A stretch of 64,000 nucleotides of DNA, taken from positions 1,426,001 through 1,490,000 of the forward strand of contig AP025252.1 in the NCBI GenBank assembly GCA_016865505.2. Reading direction: 5' to 3'. The stretch is from Bryobacterales bacterium F-183. Its GTDB lineage: Bacteria; Acidobacteriota; Terriglobia; Bryobacterales; Bryobacteraceae. Within the stretch, counting starts at the first letter, position 1; every line of letters begins with the position of its first letter. This document shows positions 16,728 through 25,594 of the stretch, one piece after another. The notes beneath the pieces were generated by a model. That model did not search any database. It had not been told where the DNA came from and saw nothing but the letters and a program-made list of their open reading frames with translations. The position numbers and the translations under genes were made by a program.

Positions 16728-18836
16728 ATGCGAGCCCGGATCGCCCTTCTGTCAGTGCTGCTGGCAAGCGCCGCGATCGCACAGGCAGACGCTTCCAAAG
16801 CCTGCGGCGGCTGTCACAAGGAGATTTGGGAGTCTTATCAGAAGACGGGCATGGGCCGCTCCTTTGCTTTGCCAACGGCACAAAACACGCCGCTTCCTGC
16901 CCAGCCTTACTTTCACGAAGCCTCGGATAGCTATTTTCAAATGCTGTTTCGCGATGGCGCGTGGTTCCAGCGCCGCCATCAACTGGACCCCACCACAGGA
17001 CGCGAAACGAACATCATCGAGAAGCGTGTGGATTATGTACTCGGGTCCGGCAATCACGCGCGTACCTATTTACATCGCACGCCTGCCAACACGCTGGTCG
17101 AACTGCCCCTGGGTTGGTATGCGGAAAAAGGCGGCTACTGGGCAATGAACCCGGGTTACGACCGCCCGGACCATGAAGGCTTTCGACGTCAAGTGACGTA
17201 CGACTGCATGTTTTGCCACAACGCCTACCCAACGGTTCCGCCACGAAACACAAAGCCCGGTGAGGACGCCGTGTACGGCGCTGAGTTGCCGCAAGGGATC
17301 GACTGCGCGCGATGCCACGGCTCCGGCGGTGCAAAACATATGGAATTGGCCGGACGCCCCGGTACAAGCCGCGAACTGGTGCGTCAAGCGATCGTCAATC
17401 CCAAGCGCCTCACCGCGGACCGGCAAATGGAAGTCTGCATGTCCTGTCATCTCGAAACCACAAGCTTTCCTCTACCGGGCGCGATTCTGCGGCACAATCG
17501 GGGTCCGTTCTCATTTCGCCCCGGTGAGCCGCTTGCCGATTACATCTTGAACTTTGACCACGCCAAACAGGCCGGACGATCGGACAAGTTTGAGATCGTC
17601 AACTCGGTGTACCGCCTGCGGCAATCCGCTTGTTACCTCAAGAGCAGCGGCAAGATGCAGTGCACCACCTGCCATAACCCGCATCATGCGCCTCGTGGTG
17701 AAGATGCGGCAAAGCAGTACGACAAGGCCTGCCGCCAGTGCCACAGCGGCGATGCGCTCAGCAAGGCGTCGCACCCGCAAACGTCCAAGAGTTGCGTGGA
17801 ATGCCACATGCCAAAGCGGCGTACAGAAGACGTGATTCATGTGGCGATGACGGATCATCTCATCGCGCGTACGCCGCCGCCTGGCGACCTCTTGGCCGAG
17901 CGCAAAGAGCGCATCGACGAGTATCGCGGACCGGTGGTGCCGTACTATCCGCCGACGCTTGCAGGATCTGCCGAAGCGGAACTGTATTTGGCGGTGGCGC
18001 AGGTGAAGCAGCGGGCCAATCTCGAAACGGGGATCGCGCAGTTGACCGCAGCCATCCGCCGGTACGCGCCGCAGCGTGCCGAGTGGTACCTGGAACTGGC
18101 AGAGGCGTTGGAAAATCACGGTGAACTGTCAAAAGCCGTGCCCTGGTACCGCGAAGCTACACGTCGTGACCCTACGTCGGCAATCGCTTGGCAGAAGCTG
18201 GGTGCGGCGTTGCGACGGTCCTCACAGCCTGCGGAAGCGATCACCGCTTTGCGGCGCTCCACGACCTTGTCCGCCGCACGGGCGTACCCATGGTTGGAGT
18301 TGGGCTTGACCTATCAGGCTTTGGGTCGCGCGGCGGATTCTGCAGCGGCGTTTGAGAAGGCCATTGCGCGGGATGCGGACCTGCCAGAAGCGCATAGCAA
18401 CCTGGGCATTCTGCGATTTCAATCCGGCGATGTCGCAAAGGCGGAAGCGGCGTTCCGGGAAGCGATTCGCATCCAGCCGAACTACGCCGACGCGCATTAC
18501 AACTACGCGATGCTGTTGGGCAAAACCGGACGCTATGACGCCGCGCAGCGCGAACTCGAAGCTTGCCTGCGTGCCAACGCAAAGTTTGCGGACGCACATG
18601 AATTGCTGGGCGACCTATTGATGGCCCGCAACCAGCAGACGACCGCAGTAGGGCACTATCGGGAAGCCGTGCGGTTGCGTCCTGCTTCCATGCGAGCGGT
18701 GTTCGGCCTCGGGCTGTCGCTGGCGGTGACGGGCAATGTCGCAGAAGCGGTGACGCACTTGCGAAAAGCAGCAGCGGGTCCGGATGCCGACTTCCGCGAG
18801 CGAGCGGCAGATGTCTTGCGGCAGATGGGGCGATAG
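16728..18836 (+). CDS. Multiheme cytochrome c with C-terminal TPR repeats
   Basis: The 702-residue secreted protein has an N-terminal signal peptide (MRARIALLSVLLASAAIAQA). The first 380 residues contain seven CxxCH heme sites: CGGCH, CMFCH, CARCH, CMSCH, CTTCH, CRQCH and CVECH. From about residue 420 on it has six or more TPR helix-turn-helix repeats, seen for example in WLELGLTYQALGRAADSAAAFEKAI and ALFRDA-like copies. Heme-rich proteins with TPR domains occur in acidobacteria and probably act in periplasmic electron transfer or complex assembly. The ATG at 16728 gives the signal peptide. Partner and redox role are unknown. Confidence 0.88.
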   Translation: MRARIALLSVLLASAAIAQADASKACGGCHKEIWESYQKTGMGRSFALPTAQNTPLPAQPYFHEASDSYFQMLFRDGAWFQRRHQLDPTTGRETNIIEKRVDYVLGSGNHARTYLHRTPANTLVELPLGWYAEKGGYWAMNPGYDRPDHEGFRRQVTYDCMFCHNAYPTVPPRNTKPGEDAVYGAELPQGIDCARCHGSGGAKHMELAGRPGTSRELVRQAIVNPKRLTADRQMEVCMSCHLETTSFPLPGAILRHNRGPFSFRPGEPLADYILNFDHAKQAGRSDKFEIVNSVYRLRQSACYLKSSGKMQCTTCHNPHHAPRGEDAAKQYDKACRQCHSGDALSKASHPQTSKSCVECHMPKRRTEDVIHVAMTDHLIARTPPPGDLLAERKERIDEYRGPVVPYYPPTLAGSAEAELYLAVAQVKQRANLETGIAQLTAAIRRYAPQRAEWYLELAEALENHGELSKAVPWYREATRRDPTSAIAWQKLGAALRRSSQPAEAITALRRSTTLSAARAYPWLELGLTYQALGRAADSAAAFEKAIARDADLPEAHSNLGILRFQSGDVAKAEAAFREAIRIQPNYADAHYNYAMLLGKTGRYDAAQRELEACLRANAKFADAHELLGDLLMARNQQTTAVGHYREAVRLRPASMRAVFGLGLSLAVTGNVAEAVTHLRKAAAGPDADFRERAADVLRQMGR

Positions 18837-18839
18837 AAC

Positions 18840-20255
18840 CTATGCGGATAGCATCGGCTTGATGAGGCGGCCTTTGACGTCCGTCAAGCGGAAGTCGCGG
18901 CCTTGTGACCGGTAGGTCAGCTTCTGATGATCCAGCCCCAGCAGATGCAGGATCGTCGCCTGTACATCGTAGACCTCGAACTTCTCGCCGGTGGAGGAAA
19001 AGCCGAGTTCGTCAGTGTCGCCGATGACAGTACCGGGCTTGATGCCCGCCCCCGCCATGAACAGGGTCGACGCATCGATGTGGTGATTGCGCCCGATCTT
19101 GCCCTTCTCACGAACTTCGCCCATCGGCGTACGGCCGAACTCGCCACCCCAGATGACGAGGGTCCGATCGAGGAGACCGCGCTGCTTGAGGTCGCGAATG
19201 AGAGCCGCGGTGGGCTTGTCGACCTCGCGTGTCACGCCTTCGAGCGGCTTGGTGAGGTCCTCGTGGTGGTCCCAATCGGTGTGATAGAGCTGGACGAAAC
19301 GGACGCCGCGTTCCACCAGACGGCGGGCCAACAGGCAGTTGTTGGCGTAGGAGCCTTTGCCGGGCTCGGCGCCGTACATCTCCAGCGTTTCTTTGCTTTC
19401 CTTCGATAGGTCGATGAGCTCGGGGCCGCTGGTTTGCATCTGGTACGCCATTTCGTACTGCGCGATGCGGGTGGCGATTTCGGGGTCGCCGGACGCTTTC
19501 AACTCCAGGCGATTGAGGTCGCCGATGGCGTCCAGGGTCTGGCGCTGGGCGGCAGCATCGATGCCTTTGGGATTGGAGAGGTCGAGGATCGGGTCGCCGA
19601 CGGAGCGGAACGGTACGCCTTGAAACGACGTTGGCAGGAAGCCGCTGGACCATAAGGCAGCGCCGCCGCGAGGTCCGCGCGGGCCGGACTGGAGCACGAC
19701 GAATCCCGGCAGATTTTCCGCTTCACTGCCGATGCCGTAGGTGACCCAGGAACCCATGCTCGGGCGGCCGGGTCGCGTCGATCCGGTGTTGGTAAACAGC
19801 TTGGCCGGACCGTGATTGAAGTTTTCCGTAGTGATGCCGTGAACGATGGTGAGGTCGTCGGCGACGGTGGCGATGTGGGGAAACAGATCCGACACCCAGT
19901 GGCCGGACTTGCCGTGCTGTTTGAAGGTACGTCGGGTGCCGAGAAGCTTGGGCGGCTCTTTGGCAAAGCTGTCCATAAAGGCAAAGCGCTTGCCTTTGAA
20001 CTGGCTTTCCGGGACGGGCTGGGCGTCGTACTTCACGAGCTCGGGCTTGTAATCGAAGAGTTCGAGTTGGCTGGGGCCGCCGGCCATGAAGAGGTAGATG
20101 ACGCGGTCCACTTTGGGGGCGAAGTGGGTACGCGCGGCTTGCGCGCCGCGGCCGGTGATGAGGGAGGCCAGCGCGATCTTGCCAAGGCCTGCGCCACAAT
20201 CGCGAAAGAGCTGGCGGCGCGTCCGATATCGCAGTACTTGATCTTCTAGCGTCAT
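18840..20255 (-). CDS. DUF1501 family exported protein
   Basis: The 471-residue product has a twin-arginine-type N-terminus (TRRQLFRDCGAGLGKIALASL). The core has the DUF1501 pattern: RVIYLFMAGGPSQLELFDYKPEL, the WGGEFGRTP motif and GRNHH, characteristic of alkaline-phosphatase-fold proteins of unknown activity. It is encoded 15 bases downstream of the DUF1549/1553 gene and is preceded by GAGGA, so both form one operon. This gene pair is common in Planctomycetes and Acidobacteria. Function is not established. Confidence 0.88.
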   Translation of the reverse strand: MTLEDQVLRYRTRRQLFRDCGAGLGKIALASLITGRGAQAARTHFAPKVDRVIYLFMAGGPSQLELFDYKPELVKYDAQPVPESQFKGKRFAFMDSFAKEPPKLLGTRRTFKQHGKSGHWVSDLFPHIATVADDLTIVHGITTENFNHGPAKLFTNTGSTRPGRPSMGSWVTYGIGSEAENLPGFVVLQSGPRGPRGGAALWSSGFLPTSFQGVPFRSVGDPILDLSNPKGIDAAAQRQTLDAIGDLNRLELKASGDPEIATRIAQYEMAYQMQTSGPELIDLSKESKETLEMYGAEPGKGSYANNCLLARRLVERGVRFVQLYHTDWDHHEDLTKPLEGVTREVDKPTAALIRDLKQRGLLDRTLVIWGGEFGRTPMGEVREKGKIGRNHHIDASTLFMAGAGIKPGTVIGDTDELGFSSTGEKFEVYDVQATILHLLGLDHQKLTYRSQGRDFRLTDVKGRLIKPMLSA

Positions 20256-20270
20256 CTCAATCCTCTTGAT

Positions 20271-22577
20271 TTACGGCCTGGTTAGAAACTCATCGACATT
20301 CAGCATCACGCGGGCGACGGCGGTCCACACCGCAGGCTCGGTGTCTTGGGAATCGCGGCGGGTTTGGGCGAGGCGGACCAGACGGTCCACTTCTTCCTGC
20401 CGAGGTTCACGCCCCATCGTTTTGGTCCAACCCAGGCGAACGTGGTCGGCGTCGGTCTGGCCGGCTTCGCGCATCTGTTTGCCAAGCGCTTCCGCGAACT
20501 CCATGGCCGCTTCGTCGTTCATGGAGATCAAGGCTTGTAGCGGGGTGTTGGAACGGATGCGGCGGGTACAGGTGACGGTGCCGTCCGGCGCGTCGAACAC
20601 CAACAAACCCGGGTGCGCGGCGGAACGCTGGAAGAAGGTGTACATGGCGCGGCGGTAGCGGGATTCGCCGGTGGACGTCAGCCATTCGCGCTTGACCTGG
20701 GTGACGTTGTTGGCGCCGGGCGGCAAGGGTGGATAGACGCTGGGTCCACCAACGGCGGGGGCGAACAAGCCGCTGGCGACGAGCGACGCGTCGCGAATGA
20801 TCTCGGCATCGAGGCGCAGGCGAGACTGGCGAGCGAGTAAGCGATTGTCGGGGTCCACCTTGGCGGCGTCGGGACGCGTGAGGGAGTCCTGCCGGTAGGT
20901 GGCGGACGTCACGATTAAGCGATGTACGGCCTTCTGGCTCCAGCCGCTTTCCTGAAACTGGAGGGCGAGCCAATCGAGCAACTCAAGATGTGTGGGGCGG
21001 TCGCCCTGGGTGCCAAAGTCCGCTTCGGTGTCCACAATGCCGCGGCCAAAGTACTTCTGCCACATGCGATTGACGGTGACGCGCGCGGTCAACGGATTGC
21101 GCTTGTCCATCAGCCAGGTCGCGAGGTCGAGCCGGTTGACGGGTCTGCCGTTGGTGTCGAGCGGGTTGAGGACACCAAGTACGCCGGGCTCGACGGGGGC
21201 GCCTTTGCGTGTGAAGTCCCCACCCAGGTGGATGTAGCTGCTGCGAGGTTGCGGAAGTTCGCGCATCACCATGGTGCGGAGAAGATTGGGGCGCTTCTTG
21301 CGATGGTCGGTGAGGCTTTGGCGCGCCGCCTTGAGTTGAGGTTCGAGGCTGGGTTCGCCCACGACGCGGTCTTCCAGCTTTCGAATATCAATTTCGATCT
21401 GATAGAAGTCCTTTTCCCAAGCGGCGAAAGCGGCCTTTTCCTCCTCGGTTCCGATGACCAGGAAAGGCTTGTTGTGGCTGTTGCGGTCGGCCTCTTTGTC
21501 GACCTCATCCACGTTGTTGTAGACGGCAAACAGTTGGTAAAACTCGCGCTGCGTGATGGGGTCGAACTTATGATCGTGGCAGCGCGCGCAGCCGATGGTG
21601 AGCCCTAGAAACGCGGCTCCGGTGGTGGACACGCGGTCGGCAACTGCCTCCACGCGGTACTGTTCAAAGTCGATGCCGCCTTCGTAATTGCTGGGCGTGT
21701 TGCGATGAAAGCCAGTGGCGATCAACTGGTCCGTGGTGGGATTGGGCAACAGGTCGCCGGCCAGCTGCTCGATCACAAAACGGTCAAACGGCAGATCTTT
21801 GTTGGTGGCCTCAATCACCCAGTCGCGGTACTTCCAGATGTCGCGAGGCGCGTCGATTGTGTAGCCGTCGGTGTCGGCATAGCGTGCGATGTCGAGCCAA
21901 TGGCGTCCCCAGCGTTCGCCGTAATGTGGGGAGGCGAGCAGCTTGTCGACCACGCGCTCATAGGCGTCCGGACGGGTGTCCGCTTCAAAGGCTTTGATTT
22001 CGGCGAGGGTCGGCGGAAGGCCCGTCAGATCGAGGTGTACGCGACGGAGGAGTTTGGCGCGGGGTGCTTCGGGCGAGGGCTTCAATTGTGCTGTGTCGAG
22101 CTTGGCGAGGATGAAGCGGTCGATGTCGTTTTTGGCCCATTTTTCGTCGCTGAGGCTGGAAGGCAGTGCTTTCTTAGGAGCCTGATAAGCCCAGTGGTCT
22201 GAGCCGGGGCGTTTGCTGGCCGTGGCGGATTTGGGCATGGGTACGCCCATGGCGACCCATTTTTCGAGCGCTGCAATCTGGTCATCGCTGAGCTTGCCGC
22301 CGGGCGGCATTTTGACATCGCCCTGGTGGCGGACGGCTTTGAGCAGAGTACTGTCGCTGGGGTTGGCCTGGTGGACGACGGGTCCGCGATTGGCTCCTCG
22401 CAGGATGGATTCGCGAGTTTCCAGCGAGAGTCCGCTGGAGAGCATTTTTTCGGAATGGCAGCCCAGGCAGCGCGTCTTTAAGATGGGGCGTACATTCTGT
22501 TCGAAATACACCACGCCATCGTCTTGCGCGGACAAGGGCAACAGGGCCGTCGATAGCAGGGCCAGGAGAATGCGCAC
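20271..22577 (-). CDS. DUF1549/DUF1553 cytochrome-like protein (planctomycete type)
   Basis: The 768-residue product has a signal peptide and an early heme site CLGCH in a planctomycete-type cytochrome C domain (VRPILKTRCLGCHSEK). This is followed by DUF1549 (DIDRFILAKLDTAQL to the HYGERWGRHWLDIARYADTDGY segment). The C-terminal DUF1553 contains NPLTARVTVNRMWQKYFGRGIV. The start is a GTG. These proteins pair with DUF1501 proteins. Biochemical role is unknown. It shares an operon with the DUF1501 gene downstream. Confidence 0.88.
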   Translation of the reverse strand: MRILLALLSTALLPLSAQDDGVVYFEQNVRPILKTRCLGCHSEKMLSSGLSLETRESILRGANRGPVVHQANPSDSTLLKAVRHQGDVKMPPGGKLSDDQIAALEKWVAMGVPMPKSATASKRPGSDHWAYQAPKKALPSSLSDEKWAKNDIDRFILAKLDTAQLKPSPEAPRAKLLRRVHLDLTGLPPTLAEIKAFEADTRPDAYERVVDKLLASPHYGERWGRHWLDIARYADTDGYTIDAPRDIWKYRDWVIEATNKDLPFDRFVIEQLAGDLLPNPTTDQLIATGFHRNTPSNYEGGIDFEQYRVEAVADRVSTTGAAFLGLTIGCARCHDHKFDPITQREFYQLFAVYNNVDEVDKEADRNSHNKPFLVIGTEEEKAAFAAWEKDFYQIEIDIRKLEDRVVGEPSLEPQLKAARQSLTDHRKKRPNLLRTMVMRELPQPRSSYIHLGGDFTRKGAPVEPGVLGVLNPLDTNGRPVNRLDLATWLMDKRNPLTARVTVNRMWQKYFGRGIVDTEADFGTQGDRPTHLELLDWLALQFQESGWSQKAVHRLIVTSATYRQDSLTRPDAAKVDPDNRLLARQSRLRLDAEIIRDASLVASGLFAPAVGGPSVYPPLPPGANNVTQVKREWLTSTGESRYRRAMYTFFQRSAAHPGLLVFDAPDGTVTCTRRIRSNTPLQALISMNDEAAMEFAEALGKQMREAGQTDADHVRLGWTKTMGREPRQEEVDRLVRLAQTRRDSQDTEPAVWTAVARVMLNVDEFLTRP

Positions 22578-22675
22578 TACCAGATTCTATGTGATTCTTC
22601 GCTGAATTTCCTGCACTTGTTTTAGAGTTGGGAAAAACAACTGCTTTGGTTGCAACAGATCCTCCAAATTCTGTT

Positions 22676-22713
22676 CGTACCCTTAAAGGGTACGTGGATA
22701 CCCAAAATGGGTA
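22676..22713. repeat. Two adjacent GTACCC/GGGTAC inverted repeats upstream of the DUF1549 gene
   Basis: A nearly perfect 19-base palindrome (CGTACCCTT-A-AAGGGTACG, 22676-22694) is followed after four bases by TACCC-AAAAT-GGGTA (22699-22713). They lie about 100 bases upstream of the start codon of the minus-strand DUF1549/1553 gene. Possible operators or an mRNA leader structure. Confidence 0.5.
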
Positions 22714-22770
22714 CGAGCGCAACTTGGACGGGGAGCGCGCCTGGCAGTTTCGGTATAGCAAAGGAGGCGA

Positions 22771-22794
22771 GGTAAGGGCTTTGCGGCCCTTACC
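22771..22794. terminator. Hairpin downstream of a PEP-CTERM gene
   Basis: GGTAAGGGC (22771-22779) pairs with GCCCTTACC (22786-22794) in a 9-base perfect stem with a 6-base loop. It lies 24 bases past the stop of the minus-strand PEP-CTERM gene. The U-tract is poor on that strand, so it may be a weak terminator or a stability element. Confidence 0.4.
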
Positions 22795-22817
22795 TGTGTT
22801 GTTCCAAGCGCCGGATT

Positions 22818-23345
22818 TCAGCTTTCGAAACTTCTGTGAACGCTGGAATTCGGCTGACGGCGACGGCGCAGCAGAAGTACCGCCGCCGAGAGCGTTAGGG
22901 TTGCGCCCCAGGCCGAGGGCTCGGGAACCGCGGAAGTGTATGGGCCGACCGTGACGCTAAACGGAGTGCTGCTTAAGATGAACGAGGACTCGACGTCGGG
23001 TCCTCCCAAGAGCGTGTAGGAGCCGTTCAACTGGGTACCTGGAGCCGGGTAAGGCTGTAGGATTTCCACATCAAACAACAGAACGGAGCCGGTGTTGGCC
23101 CCAGCGGCAATGGTGGGGAAGTTGAGTTGGCTGAAGAAGTTGATGAGGGTCCCAGGCGGGCTCACCAGGTTGTAGTTGAACGAATTCACCTCTACAACGT
23201 CCGGTCCATTGTTGTAGATGGTGCCGTAGAAGGATAGGGTTTGGCCGGGCTGCCAGGTTTGGTTGGGTGTGTCGAATACGACAGACACGTCGGCAGCGGC
23301 GCTGAGAGCGAATATGACGAGTATGAAAAAGGCTTTGATGAGCAT
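22818..23345 (-). CDS. PEP-CTERM sorted secreted protein
   Basis: The 175-residue protein has a signal peptide ending in LSAAADVSV, a beta-rich middle and a PEP-CTERM tail (VPEPSAWGATLTLSAAVLLLRRRR). A short charged tail of 14 residues follows the arginines. It lies downstream of, and on the same strand as, the EEP/Ig protein, 17 bases away, so the two are probably one operon. No domain was recognised. Confidence 0.78.
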   Translation of the reverse strand: MLIKAFFILVIFALSAAADVSVVFDTPNQTWQPGQTLSFYGTIYNNGPDVVEVNSFNYNLVSPPGTLINFFSQLNFPTIAAGANTGSVLLFDVEILQPYPAPGTQLNGSYTLLGGPDVESSFILSSTPFSVTVGPYTSAVPEPSAWGATLTLSAAVLLLRRRRQPNSSVHRSFES

Positions 23346-23362
23346 GGTGTTGACCTCGTTGC

Positions 23363-25552
23363 TTACGGGATGGTGACGCGTGAGGAGGAACTGAAAGTGG
23401 CTCCGGTGTAGGTGCCGGCCACTGTGAGGGTGTTCGCTGTGCCTGTGGCGAGGCTGGACGAATTGGGGATCACGAAGACGGCAGAGGCGGTGGCGTTGGC
23501 GGCGATGTTGCCGAAGCCGCGCGGTAGCAGGCTTGCCGAAAGGGTGCCAATTCTCAGAGTCCTTACCGATGCATTGTTGGCCGTGGTACCGCCGATGTTG
23601 GCCAGGGTGAGGGTCACGACCACGTTGTTGTTGGCATCTCTCGATAGGGTGCGCTGGGTAATGATGTTGGCGGGTGTACCGCTGTTGCCTGCGGTCACTG
23701 TAATGGTTGTGGATGCGGTGACTGTCGCGTAGTTGGTGCTGGTAGGCGTGAACGATACGCTGAGGGGCTGGTTGGCGCCGACGGGCAGGACTGTACCGAT
23801 GGGTGGCGTGTACGAGAAAGTACCAGCGACATTGGCGGTCGCGTTGAGTTGCGTGCTGCTGAGCGCGGATCCGAAGGCGATCGAGGCCGGCTGGTTCCAG
23901 GTGATCACCGGGTTGGCCCTGGCGATAGAGATGCGGCGAGTGGTATCGCTAGAGGAGGCGAGGTACGGCACAGCGGGGGTGTAAATGGCGGTGAGCGGGT
24001 AGACACCTGCGGCAGTGCCAGCAGGGAGTTGCATGGTCGCCGTGGCGATGCCATTTGCTCCGATGGGGGCGTTCAAGCCGCTAAACAGCGGGTTCGCGTT
24101 GAAGATAACCGAGCCGGAGTCGACTGCGGCACCGTTGACAGTAACGCGGGCGGAAAGCGATACGGTTGAGGACGAAGGGCTAAATGTCAGGTTGACGTCG
24201 TTGGCGGTGGTCTGCGTTGCCTTCGAACTTACTGAGATGTCAGAGCGTACGCCAAAGTGCTTGGAGACGGGGACGAGGCCGTTGGGGGTGGTGGCGAGGT
24301 CCGCGGTGAACATGGTGGTGCCGTTGGTGTGGCAGAGAGCGGGATCGTAGCCTTGGGGTACGGTGGCTTGACCAGAGGTGAGGATATGGTCGGTGTAGGC
24401 GGCCTGATTGGGTGAGGAGCAGTTGTAGGTACACGCGGCGGCAGGCGCCGGCTGGGATGTACTGGCGTTGCGATTGGCAAGTAGCGCGTCGGTGAGCGAC
24501 GTCTGGAGTGTCGCAAAGTTAGAGGCCCAGATGGCGTTGGCGGGACCGGTGGGCGACGATCCAACGGCGGGTCCACTGCCGGTGTTGCCCATAAAGATGA
24601 CGGGTTCACCGTTGGCCTTGCTTTGGATGTAGTTCAGAATCTCCTGGTTTTGAGCGGCGTTGAGGGGTTGAGCGTAGGTATCGTTGAGGTTCCAAGGTGG
24701 GTCGGCCATGGCGGTCCAGGGGGTGGTTTGGGCGGAACAGAAGAGATGGACGCGTCCGATGGGGGTGCTGACTAGGCCGTAGGTGAGTCCCCAGTTGGAG
24801 AGGCCGGGGGGAAAAGGAGAGTACCCCGGCGCGGCCGGGACCTGCGGGGGTGGGGCGAACTGCCGGTACTCAGTGGCGAGGAAGGGATAACGCGAAATGA
24901 GTGTGCCGCCGGCCTCGCCGCCTTCTCCGTAGCGGCAGTTGACGGCATCCGCGTCGGTGAATGTCGCGGTGCATTTGAAGAGACGGGTGGTTCTGCTTTC
25001 ACCGGTGACTGGTGCAGACACGCAGTAGTCACAGGTGGGGCTGTTTGCGGTCATGAACGAGGGCATGAAGGGGCAGAATCCGGCGAGGCAGGCTCGGAAC
25101 TCGGATTCGGTGGTTGCCTGGGAACAAGATGTGCCTTTGCCGGGGACTGGGGTGAAAGAGCAGTACTCCATCCACTTGTTGAGCGGGAGGGTGAAGCCGA
25201 GGGCCGAGTAGGTGGTGTTTACAACGCAGGCGTTTTTGCAGCCTGATTGGTTGACCGGAGTGGGGTGGTAGATATTCCAGATATTGCGGTCGAAGTTGGC
25301 GAGGGCAGCGTTGCGGACTTCGGGACGGCGCAGGTCGTTGACGCACATTACGGCGAGGTTTTGCAGTTGGGCGGCTTGCGGCAGGATGTTGGCTAGCGCT
25401 GCGACACGCTGCGGAACGTTGGTTTCGTCTTTGCTGACGTTGGTGTCAAAGGTGGCGACGCGGATCGCCTGGGTAACGGAGCAACTGCCCTGGGGAAAGG
25501 CGACTGGCGCTGCAACCAGCAATACGATTGCGACTCTCTGGATGGTAAACAT
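23363..25552 (-). CDS. Secreted EEP-fold protein with C-terminal Ig-like domains
   Basis: A 729-residue exported protein with a signal peptide ending in FPQGS. Residues up to about 440 follow the layout of endonuclease/exonuclease/phosphatase (sphingomyelinase-like) enzymes: IRVATFDTN, then LAVMCVNDLR, PVIFMGNTG, YTDHIL and VSKHFGVRSDI. However, the residues expected for metal and phosphate binding (E after the second strand, GDFN) read ND and GNTG. The fold is therefore likely kept while activity is reduced or lost. Residues 440-729 form two to three Ig-like domains with SSSTVSLSARVTVNG and TYTGATFSSSSRVTIP. It precedes the PEP-CTERM gene. The substrate is unknown. Confidence 0.65.
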   Translation of the reverse strand: MFTIQRVAIVLLVAAPVAFPQGSCSVTQAIRVATFDTNVSKDETNVPQRVAALANILPQAAQLQNLAVMCVNDLRRPEVRNAALANFDRNIWNIYHPTPVNQSGCKNACVVNTTYSALGFTLPLNKWMEYCSFTPVPGKGTSCSQATTESEFRACLAGFCPFMPSFMTANSPTCDYCVSAPVTGESRTTRLFKCTATFTDADAVNCRYGEGGEAGGTLISRYPFLATEYRQFAPPPQVPAAPGYSPFPPGLSNWGLTYGLVSTPIGRVHLFCSAQTTPWTAMADPPWNLNDTYAQPLNAAQNQEILNYIQSKANGEPVIFMGNTGSGPAVGSSPTGPANAIWASNFATLQTSLTDALLANRNASTSQPAPAAACTYNCSSPNQAAYTDHILTSGQATVPQGYDPALCHTNGTTMFTADLATTPNGLVPVSKHFGVRSDISVSSKATQTTANDVNLTFSPSSSTVSLSARVTVNGAAVDSGSVIFNANPLFSGLNAPIGANGIATATMQLPAGTAAGVYPLTAIYTPAVPYLASSSDTTRRISIARANPVITWNQPASIAFGSALSSTQLNATANVAGTFSYTPPIGTVLPVGANQPLSVSFTPTSTNYATVTASTTITVTAGNSGTPANIITQRTLSRDANNNVVVTLTLANIGGTTANNASVRTLRIGTLSASLLPRGFGNIAANATASAVFVIPNSSSLATGTANTLTVAGTYTGATFSSSSRVTIP

Positions 25553-25594
25553 GATCCCTCATTTGGCTTAGGCGAGAGGATCTGCCGAAGGTTG

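Noticed and set aside
16632-16728. Longer start for the multiheme cytochrome at 16632
   Set aside because: The upstream part would precede the signal peptide and overlap the promoter of the divergent receptor gene.
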